DNA of 64,000 nt from Rhodococcus_F sp040656415. Lineage in GTDB: Bacteria; Actinomycetota; Actinomycetes; Mycobacteriales; Mycobacteriaceae. The number at the start of each line of letters is the position of its first letter. The first letter of the stretch is position 1. Under the pieces are notes generated by a model. It did no database searches. It was not told the origin of the DNA and was given only the letters and a program-made list of their open reading frames with translations. The position numbers and the translations under genes were made by a program. The stretch covers positions 1,736,001 through 1,800,000 of the forward strand of contig NZ_JBFAMC010000001.1 in assembly GCF_040656415.1 (NCBI RefSeq), written 5' to 3'. Shown here piece by piece: positions 14,961 through 24,166 of this stretch.

Positions 14961-16340
14961 TCAGGCGAACACCGCGCCCGGGTTGAGGATCCCCAGTGGA
15001 TCGAGCGCCGCCTTGATCCTCCGGTTCAGTTCCATGGCGTCCTCACCGAGTTGTCTCGGCAGCCAGTCCCGCTTGAGCCGTCCGATGCCGTGTTCGCCGG
15101 TGATGGTGCCGTCTAGCGAAAGCACGAGATTCATGACGCGGTTGAAGGCGACGTGGGCGCGTTCGGTCGCGCCGGGGTCGGTGGCGTCGTAGACGATCAG
15201 GGGGTGGGCGTTGCCGTCGCCGGCATGTGCGACGGTACCGATAAGAATGTTGCACTCCTCGGCGATCGTTTCGACACCGGTAACGAGCGCAGGCAACTGC
15301 CGCATAGGTACCCCGACGTCCTCGATTAGGACACTGCCCATTGCCCGAAGGCTGGGGAAGACGGCCCGGCGGGCGAGGGTAAACGCTTCACCCTCCGCAG
15401 TGTCATCGGTGGCGAACACCTCTGTCGCGCCATGCGTTTCGCAGGCTGCGACTATGGTCTCGATCTCGTGTGCACCGGCAGAGCCGGGGGAGTCGGACTG
15501 GGCGAGCAGCAACGCGCGGGCGTTGCGGTCCAAACCCATGCGGACGCCATCCTCGACGGCGTTGATGCTTGCGTGGTCCATGAGTTCGAGCATCGCGGGG
15601 CGGATCTGGCCGGTAATGGCGAGGACGGCGTCAGCGGCCGAGTCGACTGACGGGAAAGATGCGACCACGGTCGACGCGGGTGGTTGCGCGGGGATCAGTC
15701 GCATTGTGAGTTCGGTGATGATCCCGAGCGTGCCCTCACTGCCGACGAACAGCTTTGTCAACGACAGTCCGGCGACGTCTTTGAGTAGCGGTCCACCGAG
15801 ACGCACGGCGCTGCCGTCGGCGAGGACCACCTGCATCCCGAGCACGTAGTCTGCGGTCACGCCGTACTTGACGCAGCACAACCCGCCCGCGTTGGTGGCG
15901 GCGTTGCCACCGATCGAGCTGATCTCGACCGACGACGGGTCCGGCGGATACCAGAGTCCGTGCTCGGCGGCGGCCTTCTTCACCTCGGAGTTGAGCAGCC
16001 CTGGTTGGGTGACCGCGACGCGGGCAACCGGATCGACGGTGACCTCTCTCATCCGTTCGGTGCTCAGGACGATCCCTCCGTCGACGGCGCTGCATCCACC
16101 TGATACCCCCGAGCCTGCGCCGCGCGGAACCACGGGTACCCGATGCTGCGACGCCCAGCGCATCACGGCCTGCACGTCCTCGGTGCAGGTGGCCCGGACC
16201 ACCGCGATCGGGGTGCCTGCGCCTGGGTCGGAGGCTGAGTCCTGGCGGTAGCCGGCGGTAATGTCCGGATCGGTGAGAACCGCGCCTTTGGGCAACGCGT
16301 CGATGAGTTGATCCAGAACCGCCGGATCCAGCGTCGTCAT
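14961..16340 (-). CDS. glcD: FAD-linked oxidase, glycolate/D-lactate dehydrogenase family
   Basis: This 459-residue cytosolic flavoenzyme of the GlcD/D-lactate dehydrogenase type oxidises a 2-hydroxy acid. The N-terminal PCMH FAD-binding domain has VPVVPRGAGSGVSGGCSAVD (diphosphate loop), PPDPSSVEISSIGGNAATNA and FVGSEGTLGIITELTMRLIP. The C-terminal cap ends with a GNAHP metal-site segment and GEHGIG near the end, as in GlcD. Length is normal for the family. I chose the ATG at 16340; an ATG seven codons upstream (16361) is an alternative, and neither has a strong ribosome binding site. It stands alone without GlcE/GlcF partners, as in many actinobacteria. The exact substrate (glycolate, D-lactate or another) cannot be told from the sequence. 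Confidence 0.8.
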   Translation of the reverse strand: MTTLDPAVLDQLIDALPKGAVLTDPDITAGYRQDSASDPGAGTPIAVVRATCTEDVQAVMRWASQHRVPVVPRGAGSGVSGGCSAVDGGIVLSTERMREVTVDPVARVAVTQPGLLNSEVKKAAAEHGLWYPPDPSSVEISSIGGNAATNAGGLCCVKYGVTADYVLGMQVVLADGSAVRLGGPLLKDVAGLSLTKLFVGSEGTLGIITELTMRLIPAQPPASTVVASFPSVDSAADAVLAITGQIRPAMLELMDHASINAVEDGVRMGLDRNARALLLAQSDSPGSAGAHEIETIVAACETHGATEVFATDDTAEGEAFTLARRAVFPSLRAMGSVLIEDVGVPMRQLPALVTGVETIAEECNILIGTVAHAGDGNAHPLIVYDATDPGATERAHVAFNRVMNLVLSLDGTITGEHGIGRLKRDWLPRQLGEDAMELNRRIKAALDPLGILNPGAVFA

Positions 16341-16426
16341 AGGTCCATCATGCATCCGCATGCCGGATCCGCAGCCCTGTTAGTGCCGTACGTGCGAAGA
16401 ATTGCGTGAACGCGGCCGCCCCTCTA

Positions 16427-16897
16427 CTAAGAGTTCGGAACCTCCGGCGCGAGAACGAAGACAGGTATCTCGCGTCCAGCCTTCTCTTTGTACCCGGCAA
16501 TCGACGGGATGAGCTGCAGCGCTCGATCCCACCAGAGGGTCTTCTCGTCTCCCGTTACCTCACGGGCGATCATGTCGCGTAGATTCGGGCCGTCTTGCAG
16601 TTCGACGTGGGGATCGGCGAGCAGGTTGTAGTACCAGTCCGGATTCTTCGTCGCGCCGCGGTGAGTGCCAACGATTGCGTATTCACCGTCGTGTTCGATG
16701 CGTGCCAGCGGGGTCTTGCGTAGTTTGCCGGACTTTGCGCCCCTGCTCGTCATCAGCACAGTCGGTCTTCCCTGGGTGAGCGCGCCCTCCGCGCCTCCCG
16801 ATTTCTCGTAGAGTTCGACCTGATCAGCTACGACAATCTCCTGCCCCCTGAGGATGAACTTCGAGGGGCTGGGTTCGTATTCGCCGTGGAGAGGCAT
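16427..16897 (-). CDS. Deazaflavin (F420)-dependent nitroreductase family protein
   Basis: This 156-residue protein is of the Ddn/FDOR-A type, split-barrel enzymes that use the deazaflavin cofactor F420 in mycobacteria and relatives. Diagnostic segments are PTVLMTSRGAKSGKLRKTPL (phosphate-binding, about 45-64), IVGTHRGATKNPDWYYNLLA and DPHVELQDG, followed by the A.EVTGDE.T.WW segment. It is short and soluble. It probably reduces an unknown quinone- or nitro-type substrate. It stands alone between the oxidase and the DUF5995 gene on the minus strand. Family call is firm; substrate unknown. Confidence 0.85.
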   Translation of the reverse strand: MPLHGEYEPSPSKFILRGQEIVVADQVELYEKSGGAEGALTQGRPTVLMTSRGAKSGKLRKTPLARIEHDGEYAIVGTHRGATKNPDWYYNLLADPHVELQDGPNLRDMIAREVTGDEKTLWWDRALQLIPSIAGYKEKAGREIPVFVLAPEVPNS

Positions 16898-16962
16898 GCC
16901 ACCAGTAGATCACTTCCAAGCCCGTTGCTCCACCAGCCGAGAAGTCCGTTGGGGTGCGTGAG

Positions 16963-17871
16963 TTACAGTCCGCCGAGATCTGACAGAACCCCGATCGCCC
17001 CGCCGACCGACTCGTGCAGTGAAGCGATCGACGTCTCAGCCATCGGTGCGGTCCGCGGGTCCTGCAGCGCGAAACCGTGGGCGAGCGTGACCGTGTTGTA
17101 TCCGCTGTCGGCCGCACGGAGGAGCGCCTCGGAGCCGGCGTCCTCGCCCACCAGTCGATCGAGACCCTCACCGAGAACGTAGAAGCGCCACATCGGCCCC
17201 AGATCGGCGCTGTAGACGTCGCGGGTCCTGTCGATGATCGTGTCGGCCTGGAGCGCAATCGAATCCACGATCCGATAGAAGTCGGCAACATGGGTCTGTT
17301 TGGTCTGTGCTTCGGCCACGGCGTATGCCAGATCGACTGTGAGATGAGCGTTGTAACCTCTCATGGCAACTTCCGCGGGCGGTGAATCGCACTGCTTGCT
17401 CATCGTGAAGTACTGCGCCCAATGGGGATCGACTGGCGCACCGGTGAACTCGGCATGAAGATTGACGAGGTAGCGCCGCAGCAGGTCGGAACTTAGCGCG
17501 TGCGCCCAGTCGCGATCTCCGAAGCTGTCGGGATCGCGTTGCATAGGCATGACGGCCGTACTTTCGACGGCGTCGAGGCCGATCGAGAATAGTCCCCGCC
17601 AATCGCGATGGCGGACCAGGATTTCGGTGATCTCTTGGTGTCGAGCGACCTCGTCCTCGAGACGCTCGAGGGAAGGAGAGGCGGGTAGCGTCGAGACATT
17701 CGACAGCGCCACGATGTGGTCGATTTCGGCTGCGGCCAAGGGGGTTCCGCATGCTTGCGCAATCGTGTTCGCCGCTGTTGCCGATGCGAATGGGGGAGCC
17801 GCTATCGCCGTAGGAAGTGCCGACAACAGCACAGCAAAGAGAAGGCGAGCGGACGTTCGCGCGAATTTCAT
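16963..17871 (-). CDS. DUF5995 family secreted protein
   Basis: This 302-residue protein has a classical signal peptide (TSARLLFAVLLSALPTAIAA, cleavage expected near residue 30), so it is exported. The mature part is helical and carries the DUF5995 signature around MRGYNAHLTVDLAYAVAEA (about 168-186), with conserved Arg, Asn, His and Asp residues that could form a site, and a preceding region of W and Y residues (DPHWAQYFTMSKQCDS). The function of the family is unknown. It lies 95 bases downstream of the sulfatase stop on the same strand but has its own probable start, so co-transcription is uncertain. Confidence 0.7.
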   Translation of the reverse strand: MKFARTSARLLFAVLLSALPTAIAAPPFASATAANTIAQACGTPLAAAEIDHIVALSNVSTLPASPSLERLEDEVARHQEITEILVRHRDWRGLFSIGLDAVESTAVMPMQRDPDSFGDRDWAHALSSDLLRRYLVNLHAEFTGAPVDPHWAQYFTMSKQCDSPPAEVAMRGYNAHLTVDLAYAVAEAQTKQTHVADFYRIVDSIALQADTIIDRTRDVYSADLGPMWRFYVLGEGLDRLVGEDAGSEALLRAADSGYNTVTLAHGFALQDPRTAPMAETSIASLHESVGGAIGVLSDLGGL

Positions 17872-17966
17872 CGGCGAAGCATAACCAGTCGCCCAGCGTC
17901 CACGGCGTTACTCGGTCGCCTCCTGGACCAGTCGTGTCAGGGGTGCGACGCTCGCGTCAGCTCGTG

Positions 17967-19622
17967 TCAGAAAGTTCCCGGCGGCGGTGTGGTCCCCTTC
18001 TCGGCCATGACCTGAATCAGTTTCGCGTGCATGTCCGCCGCCTGCTCGGGGGAGTAGAAGCCGACGTTGCGAGGATCGGCCATGTTGTGGAGCTCGTAGG
18101 GGTCTTCGTGCAGGTCGTACATTTCGTATTGCGGGCCGGCGACGCCTGCCGGGTCGAAGTACACGGCGTATTTCCAACGGTCATTCCAGATGGCGCGGAT
18201 GTGACTTGGTTCCTGCACGATGAACTGGCCGTCCGGGGCCCCCGGATTCTGGTCGTCGTAGGTGAAGTGGATGAAGTCTTGCACCCCGGTGGTGGGTTCA
18301 CCCGGCCTCGCGGATGCTTCGGTGATCACCGGTGCCAGATCGGTGCCGAGGAAGTTCCACGCCGAGCGGTCGGGGACGTGGGCAAGCGTGGCGAGGGTAG
18401 GCATCACATCGATGAGAGACGCCAGCGCGTCGGTTCTTGCAGGTCCGGGAAAGAGCACCGGATTGCTGATGACTAGAGGCACCCTCGTCGCTTCCTCGTA
18501 GACGTTGAAAATCTTCTGCCGGAGTCCGCCGTGCGACAAACCCATCTCGCCGTGGTCCGAGATCCTGACGACTACCGAGTTCTCGCGCAGACCGGGTGTG
18601 GCGTCGAGTGCGTCGAGCACGGTCCCGAGATGGTTGTCGACCACCTTCTGAAGGTACGCATAGAAGTTGACATAGTTCTTCATCGCATCGACACCGACCA
18701 AGGGGCCCAACGCGGCTGCGAGCAGGAGCTGGGACTGCACTTGCGCGCTCGGCTTGAAATTGAGTGCAAGCACTTCGTCGATGGAGGGTGGAAGTTCGAT
18801 TCCCTGATTGAACGCCGCAGATGCTACGGAGCCGTAGTTGTCGCAGTCACCATCCAGCTGATCCCACGTCTGCGGGTACGCCAGGATGTCGTGCGGATTG
18901 GCGAGTGAGACGATCAGCGCGAACGGCCTCGTGTCGGTGGGGTCGAGATTCCTGAGAAAGTCGGCGGCCTGGTCGGCGACGCCTTGGTCGAGGTTGGCAC
19001 ACCCACCGCCGAAGTGGGCCGGATCGATGTCCTGGCCCAACTCGGGGGGAATCCATCCATCGAATCCGTAGGCCGCGAGATCGGCGCTGTCGGGTTCGCC
19101 GCCATCGGCGTTCTTACTCAGGTGCCATTTGCCTCGATACTGGACGTTGTACCCGGCCGAGGCCAAGAGTCTGGCCATGTTCTGCTCGGTGAGGCGCAGC
19201 TGCGGTTCGGATGGCGACAAAGTGCCGCCCTCGGTCAACGTGTTGGTCACTCCGTGCTGCGCGGGGTATAGCCCGGTGAAGAAGGTGGCCCGGCTCGGGG
19301 AGCACATCGCACTGTTGCAGTAGGCCCGGTTGAAGGTGAGCCCCTGGTTCGCCAGCCGCTGGCGGTTGGGCAGGTTCTGTTCCGCCCAGCCCTCGGGCCA
19401 GTGCATAGGATCCCGCTCCTGATCGGTGATGATCACCACGATGTTCGGGCGGGACGGTAGCGAGCCGGCCGACTCCGCCGCCGCCGGTTGCCTCCCGCTC
19501 GCGGCGACGCCCGCCACGCTCGCCATTCCCGCCGCTAGTAGCGTTCCCGCACCGCCGAGGAACGCCCGTCGGGGGACTCCGCTCGTGCCTGCCGATGCTG
19601 CGTGCTCGGGCTCTGGGGTCAT
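17967..19622 (-). CDS. Tat-exported sulfatase (alkaline phosphatase superfamily)
   Basis: This 551-residue type I sulfatase starts with a twin-arginine signal (VPRRAFLGGAGTLLAAGMAS, RR at 18-19) and is probably exported folded. The N-terminal metal site strand is NIVVIITDQERDP. The catalytic motif C107-S-P-S-R (MCSPSRATFFTG) places the Cys that must become formylglycine. RGKWHLSK and SDHGEMG supply further conserved substrate and metal ligands. It hydrolyses an organic sulfate ester outside the cytoplasm, probably for sulfur acquisition; the substrate is unknown. No formylglycine-generating enzyme gene is next to it, so maturation depends on one elsewhere. Length and motif order are normal for the family. 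Confidence 0.85.
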   Translation of the reverse strand: MTPEPEHAASAGTSGVPRRAFLGGAGTLLAAGMASVAGVAASGRQPAAAESAGSLPSRPNIVVIITDQERDPMHWPEGWAEQNLPNRQRLANQGLTFNRAYCNSAMCSPSRATFFTGLYPAQHGVTNTLTEGGTLSPSEPQLRLTEQNMARLLASAGYNVQYRGKWHLSKNADGGEPDSADLAAYGFDGWIPPELGQDIDPAHFGGGCANLDQGVADQAADFLRNLDPTDTRPFALIVSLANPHDILAYPQTWDQLDGDCDNYGSVASAAFNQGIELPPSIDEVLALNFKPSAQVQSQLLLAAALGPLVGVDAMKNYVNFYAYLQKVVDNHLGTVLDALDATPGLRENSVVVRISDHGEMGLSHGGLRQKIFNVYEEATRVPLVISNPVLFPGPARTDALASLIDVMPTLATLAHVPDRSAWNFLGTDLAPVITEASARPGEPTTGVQDFIHFTYDDQNPGAPDGQFIVQEPSHIRAIWNDRWKYAVYFDPAGVAGPQYEMYDLHEDPYELHNMADPRNVGFYSPEQAADMHAKLIQVMAEKGTTPPPGTF

Positions 19623-20073
19623 CGCCTAATTGTCTCTGGGTGGCGAACTCGGGCGGGCGCAATTCGAAAAATCTGCTTGGAAGGTCAGTTTTCAAGGTGC
19701 GGTGGGAAGTTGGCTGTTCGAATGCAGGTGGGTGAAGGTTTTTCGTTTCTCGAGGTCGGTGTCGGCGAGGCATATGGCGTGTACGTCAAGCGAATGACAA
19801 GGCGGTAGTTCCGTGGAATGCGGTGCCTTCGTGAAGGACTCGATCAGACAACAAGAGCGGTCCGGCCGCATGGAGGGCTCGAGATGTCAATTCAGCTGGG
19901 GCTGAATGGCGTTGACGCAGCGATGGGAAAGGGTTGTCTTGCTTCGTGACAAATGCGAATGAATTGGCCATGGCGCCCGCTGGCGATGCCGCCGAGCGCG
20001 TAGTGCCAATGGTCCTTCGAAAAGGTGTCATTCGGAGCTAGAGGGCTCGACGACCCGCGGTTATGGTTGAAGA
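19623..20073. other. 451-base intergenic region between divergent genes
   Basis: No convincing gene was found between the sulfatase start (minus) and the membrane USP start (plus). Base composition is more A/T-rich than the neighbours. A short perfect hairpin, attcagc (19890-19896) with gctgaat (19901-19907), has a four-base loop and may be a regulatory or terminator structure. Promoters for both flanking genes must lie here, but I cannot place them confidently. Confidence 0.5.
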
Positions 20074-20694
20074 ATGAACTCGACTGCGGTGGTCGTTTTT
20101 ATAGTTATATGGATTGGTATCGGGCTGATTACCGGGCTGTGGATGGCCCGGCGTGGACATTCTCCGACCTGGACGATCGTCGCGGTGATATTGGGGCCCC
20201 TGTTCGTTCCGATCGCCTTCGAACGTGCCGAGCGCCGTCCTGTGATCGCTGCTGTGGGACCTGAGTCCCCGGAGTCACCAGAAGTGGGAGCTTCGTCTGG
20301 CAAGCCACGACTGCTGATCGGGCTGGACGGTTCAGCCGAGTCGGAGCGAGCCCTCGATGCCGCGCTCGACCTGATGGGAAGCCGATGTGGGACGGTGATC
20401 CTCGCCGAGGTCGTCTCGTACGATGATGCGAGCGAGGTGACCTCCGGGAACGAGGTGGAGGAGGCGTCCGGCCGTCTGGCGAAAGTTGCCTCCCGAGTTG
20501 CCGGGGTGCGGACGAGCTACGAGGTACTGGCAGGTCCGCCGAGTGAGGCGTTGCGCAAGTTCGCCGAAGAACAGGATGTCGACCTACTCGTCGTCAGCCG
20601 TCGCGGACGGGGACTTTCGAAGAGGCTGATGGGTAGTGTGTCCACCGATTTGGTGCAGCACGCAAAAGTGCCGGTACTTGTTATCGAACCCTGA
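20074..20694 (+). CDS. Membrane-anchored universal stress protein
   Basis: This is a 206-residue protein. Residues about 5-50 form one or two transmembrane segments (VVVFIVIWIGIGLITGLWMA, then WTIVAVILGPLFVPIAFE). They are followed by a short linker and a UspA domain from about 72 (RLLIGLDGSAESERALDAAL) to the end. The ATP-binding loop reads RRGRGLSKRLMGSVSTDLV, close to but not exactly the G-2x-G-9x-G(S/T) pattern: the first Gly is Ser and the spacing is one shorter, so nucleotide binding is uncertain. The membrane anchor should hold the domain at the inner face of the cell membrane. It is probably a single-gene unit upstream of aspS. Confidence 0.8.
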   Translation: MNSTAVVVFIVIWIGIGLITGLWMARRGHSPTWTIVAVILGPLFVPIAFERAERRPVIAAVGPESPESPEVGASSGKPRLLIGLDGSAESERALDAALDLMGSRCGTVILAEVVSYDDASEVTSGNEVEEASGRLAKVASRVAGVRTSYEVLAGPPSEALRKFAEEQDVDLLVVSRRGRGLSKRLMGSVSTDLVQHAKVPVLVIEP

Positions 20695-20887
20695 CTGGTT
20701 GGGCTTGTACCCCGATGCAGGCAACCGGTGTCCCCGGTGCAGACAATTCGACGCCGCCCATCCTCGAGGAACGCCTGAAATAGGTGTGCGTCCACCCAAA
20801 GTGGGTATGCGTTTGCCGCGCGCGTGAGAGATCTCCGTAGGATCTCAATTGAGGATGTTGCTTGCCCATGTTTCGAAAGGAAGTCCC

Positions 20888-22711
20888 GTGCTGCGCACAC
20901 ATCTCGCCGGTTCATTGCGAGCCGAGCAGGCCCAGCAGACCGTCACCCTCACCGGGTGGGTTGCAAGGCGTCGTGATCACGGCGGGGTGATCTTCATCGA
21001 TTTACGTGACGCCTCGGGTGTGGCGCAGGTGGTGTTCCGTGAGGGTGCTGCTGCAGAGCAGGCCCACCGCCTGCGTGCGGAGTACTGCATCAAGGTGACG
21101 GGTGTGGTCGAGGTTCGTCCTGCGGGCAACCAGAACTTCGAGATCCCCACAGGGGCAGTCGAGGTCAATGTCGCCGAACTCGAGGTTCTCAACGAGAGCG
21201 CGCCGCTGCCGTTCCAGCTCGATGATCACGCAGGTGAGGAAGCGCGTCTGAAGTACCGCTATCTGGATCTGCGTCGCGAGGGCCCCGGGCATGCCATTCG
21301 TTTGCGTTCGAAGGTCAACGCGGCCGCCCGTGCTGTATTGGCGCACCACGAGTTCGTCGAGGTCGAGACCCCCACCCTGACGCGCTCGACGCCGGAAGGC
21401 GCCAGGGACTTCCTGGTCCCCGCACGCCTGCAGCCGGGCAGCTTCTACGCGTTGCCGCAGAGCCCCCAGTTGTTCAAGCAGTTGCTCATGGTTGGTGGTA
21501 TCGAGCGGTACTACCAGATCGCCCGGTGTTACCGCGACGAAGACTTCCGCGCGGATCGGCAGCCCGAGTTCACCCAGCTCGACATCGAGATGAGTTTCGT
21601 CAACCAGGACGACGTCATCCTCCTCGCCGAGGAAGTGCTCACCGCGCTGTGGAAGCTCGTCGGGCACGAGATCAAGACCCCGATCCATCGGATGACCTAT
21701 GCCGAGGCCATGCGGCGATTCGGTACCGACAAGCCGGATCTGCGATTCGGCGTCGAACTGGTCGAGTGCGCCGAGTTCTTCAAGGACACCACCTACCGGG
21801 TGTTCCAGGCGGAGTACGTCGGTGCGGTGGTCATGCCCGGTGGTGCAAGCCAGCCGCGCAGGCAACTCGACGCATGGCAGGAGTGGGCCAAGCAGCGTGG
21901 GGCGGGCGGTCTGGCCTACGTCCTCCTGAAGGAGGACGGCACCCTCGCTGGCCCGGTGGCCAAGAACCTCACCGACGGTGAGCGTGCCGGGCTCGCCGCA
22001 CACGTCGGCGCGAAGCCGGGTGACTGCATCTTCTTCGCAGCCGGAACGACGAAGTCTTCACGCGCCCTGCTCGGTGCTGCGCGAGTGGAGATCGCCCACA
22101 GGCAGAACCTCATAGACCCGCACGCCTGGGAGTTCGTGTGGATCGTCGACGCACCCCTCTTCGAGCCCACCGCCGAAGCCACCGCCAGCGGCGACATCGC
22201 CCTCGGCTACAGCGCCTGGACTGCTGTCCACCACGCGTTCACCTCACCGAAGCCCGAATCGATCGATACCTTCGACACCGATCCGGCCTCGGCGCTCGCC
22301 TACGCCTACGACATCGTCTGCAATGGCAACGAAATCGGCGGTGGCAGTATCCGTATCCATCGCAAGGACGTTCAGGAACGAGTGTTCAAGGTGATGGGCA
22401 TCTCCCACGAGGAGGCTGAGGAGAAGTTCGGTTTCCTCCTCGACGCGTTCGCGTTCGGAGCGCCACCGCACGGCGGAATCGCGTTCGGCTGGGATCGCAT
22501 CACCGCCCTGTTGGCCGGCGTCGACTCGATTCGTGAAGTCATTGCCTTCCCCAAGTCGGGTGGCGGCGTCGACCCGTTGACGTCCGCACCGGCTCCCATC
22601 ACCGCTCAGCAGCGCAAGGAATCGGGTATCGACGCCACCCCAGAGCTGAAGACTGAACCTCAGCCGAAGGGTGAGGCAGCCGCAGAACCCGTCAGTGGGG
22701 CCGCAGGGTAG
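20888..22711 (+). CDS. aspS: Aspartate--tRNA ligase
   Basis: This 607-residue class II aminoacyl-tRNA synthetase charges tRNA-Asp in the cytoplasm. The GTG at 20888 is preceded by AAAGGAAG; in-frame codons upstream lack family similarity. The N-terminal OB-fold anticodon domain begins LRTHLAGSLRAEQAQQ with GWVARRRDHGG. Class II motif 2 is RCYRDEDFRADRQPEFTQLD and motif 3 GIAFGWDRI near the end. The GAD-type insertion of bacterial AspRS is present in between. The C-terminal tail (EPQPKGEAAAEPVSGAAG) is a short disordered extension. Many actinobacteria lack AsnRS and use a non-discriminating AspRS with GatCAB; that cannot be decided here. Confidence 0.97.
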   Translation: MLRTHLAGSLRAEQAQQTVTLTGWVARRRDHGGVIFIDLRDASGVAQVVFREGAAAEQAHRLRAEYCIKVTGVVEVRPAGNQNFEIPTGAVEVNVAELEVLNESAPLPFQLDDHAGEEARLKYRYLDLRREGPGHAIRLRSKVNAAARAVLAHHEFVEVETPTLTRSTPEGARDFLVPARLQPGSFYALPQSPQLFKQLLMVGGIERYYQIARCYRDEDFRADRQPEFTQLDIEMSFVNQDDVILLAEEVLTALWKLVGHEIKTPIHRMTYAEAMRRFGTDKPDLRFGVELVECAEFFKDTTYRVFQAEYVGAVVMPGGASQPRRQLDAWQEWAKQRGAGGLAYVLLKEDGTLAGPVAKNLTDGERAGLAAHVGAKPGDCIFFAAGTTKSSRALLGAARVEIAHRQNLIDPHAWEFVWIVDAPLFEPTAEATASGDIALGYSAWTAVHHAFTSPKPESIDTFDTDPASALAYAYDIVCNGNEIGGGSIRIHRKDVQERVFKVMGISHEEAEEKFGFLLDAFAFGAPPHGGIAFGWDRITALLAGVDSIREVIAFPKSGGGVDPLTSAPAPITAQQRKESGIDATPELKTEPQPKGEAAAEPVSGAAG

Positions 22712-22751
22712 GCAGGTTCCGAAGGGGGGTGATATCGCGAGCTAAGCAAGT

Positions 22752-22781
22752 GCCGCCACGTTACGAGTCGTGCGCGGCGGC
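22752..22781 (+). terminator. Hairpin after aspS, possible terminator
   Basis: The arm gccgccacg (22752-22760) pairs with cgt (22769-22771) and ggcggc (22776-22781), giving nine pairs with a four-base bulge. It lies 40 bases after the aspS stop. There is no U-run, which is common for actinobacterial terminators, so the call is tentative. Confidence 0.3.
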
Positions 22782-22933
22782 GTCTGCAGGAGCACGAAAC
22801 GGCACCATTGAGGTGACGGTTGATGTGGCTTCGCTCGAAGTGCCCACACCGGATCAAAACAAGTGCTGAAATTCATCGAGGCTCCTGAAAAGGACTCGAA
22901 CATTTTTGTGACTAGCAGGTAAGTTGGTTCACG

Positions 22934-24109
22934 ATGACTGCAATGCTGGCAGACCCAGTTTCAGAGGTAGTTGCCGCAGCTGAGAAGCTGCTCACCCGCC
23001 GTACCGGCGCATCCGTAACGCTGGTGGATCCCGTCGATCTGGGTGGCAGTGGCCGCTCAATAGTGCTTCGGGTACGTGTGGCGGAAAATCCGTTCTCTCT
23101 CCCACGGACCCTGGTGATCAAGCAGGTCCGCGAAGAATCCGGGATGCCCGGAACCCGGCCCGTCGACCCCGACGACCCGGGTGGCGACAGCTCGAGCGCG
23201 TTCCTTCGCGAGGCTGTCTCCTACCAGTTCGCCACTTCGCTCGCGACCGAGAGCCGGCCCGGTGCGGAACTGCTCGCATCCGACCTCGAAGCCCGACTGC
23301 TCGTGCTCAGCGACCTCGGTGACGTAAGCCCGATCAGTACATTGCTCGAGCATTCCGACTCCGACACGGTCGGCAACACGTTGATGGCGATGGCGCAGGC
23401 GCTGGGCCGGATGCACGCGGCCACCGTAGGCCGCGAAGAGGACTTCACCGCATTACTGCGACGCACCGGGGTGGCACGGTGCGACGACACCGTTGCCGAA
23501 CAGGTCGAGCGTGCAGTGCCTGCCGTGCCGAGACTCCTCTCAGAGATCCTCGGTATCGACGTCTCCTCGGACATGACCGATCAGGTGGCGCGTGCCGCGA
23601 AATTGTTCGAAAGCCGCCGCTTCCGCGCGTTCAGCCCCTCGGACCTGTGCCCCGACAACATCATCGTCAACGGCGAAGGTGTGCGATTCCTCGATTACGA
23701 GTGGGGGGGTTTCCGCGACGCGATGCTCGACATCGCCTATGCGCTGGTCTCGTTCCCGGGCTGCTTGTGCAGCATCGAACTGTCCGAGGATCGGACGCAG
23801 GCGATGATCGAGGCCTGGCGTGCCGAGGTGGTGGGGATGTGGCCCGCGCTCGCCGACAACAACGTGCTCGCCACTCGGATGGTCGAGGCGCAGCTGATCT
23901 GGGTCTGGTTGAGCACATACCTGTTCCTGCCGGAAAATCACACACGAATTGCCGCCGTGCGCGAGCACCATATGTCGGTGCCGCGCTCGACAGCGTTGAT
24001 GCGACGCTGGGACAAGCTGGCCCGCTCGGCGAATCGGGCCGGCAACACCGTGGTTGCCCATGAGGCCCGTGCCATTGCCGACAGGTTGCGGGTGCTGTCC
24101 GTTGGATGA
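22934..24109 (+). CDS. Phosphotransferase family protein (APH/choline kinase-like)
   Basis: This 391-residue protein has the aminoglycoside phosphotransferase / choline kinase fold. The N-lobe has LPRTLVIKQVREES with the ATP-binding Lys. The catalytic segment is FSPSDLCPDNIIVNG, where the usual His of HxD is Pro but the catalytic Asp and the downstream Asn are kept. The metal-binding Asp is in VRFLDYEWGG. The substrate of such chromosomal proteins is unknown; drug resistance should not be assumed. It lies between aspS and rarA, a position I associate with this gene order in related genomes only weakly. The ATG at 22934 has no strong ribosome binding site. Confidence 0.75.
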   Translation: MTAMLADPVSEVVAAAEKLLTRRTGASVTLVDPVDLGGSGRSIVLRVRVAENPFSLPRTLVIKQVREESGMPGTRPVDPDDPGGDSSSAFLREAVSYQFATSLATESRPGAELLASDLEARLLVLSDLGDVSPISTLLEHSDSDTVGNTLMAMAQALGRMHAATVGREEDFTALLRRTGVARCDDTVAEQVERAVPAVPRLLSEILGIDVSSDMTDQVARAAKLFESRRFRAFSPSDLCPDNIIVNGEGVRFLDYEWGGFRDAMLDIAYALVSFPGCLCSIELSEDRTQAMIEAWRAEVVGMWPALADNNVLATRMVEAQLIWVWLSTYLFLPENHTRIAAVREHHMSVPRSTALMRRWDKLARSANRAGNTVVAHEARAIADRLRVLSVG

Positions 24110-24166
24110 CACCCGACACACGGCGGTACAGAAACGGTCGGTGGTGTCCCGGGTAGCGTCGAACTT

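Noticed and set aside
19786..20031. An 81-codon minus-strand frame in the intergenic region
   Set aside because: No ribosome binding site, no similarity, and no protein-like pattern.
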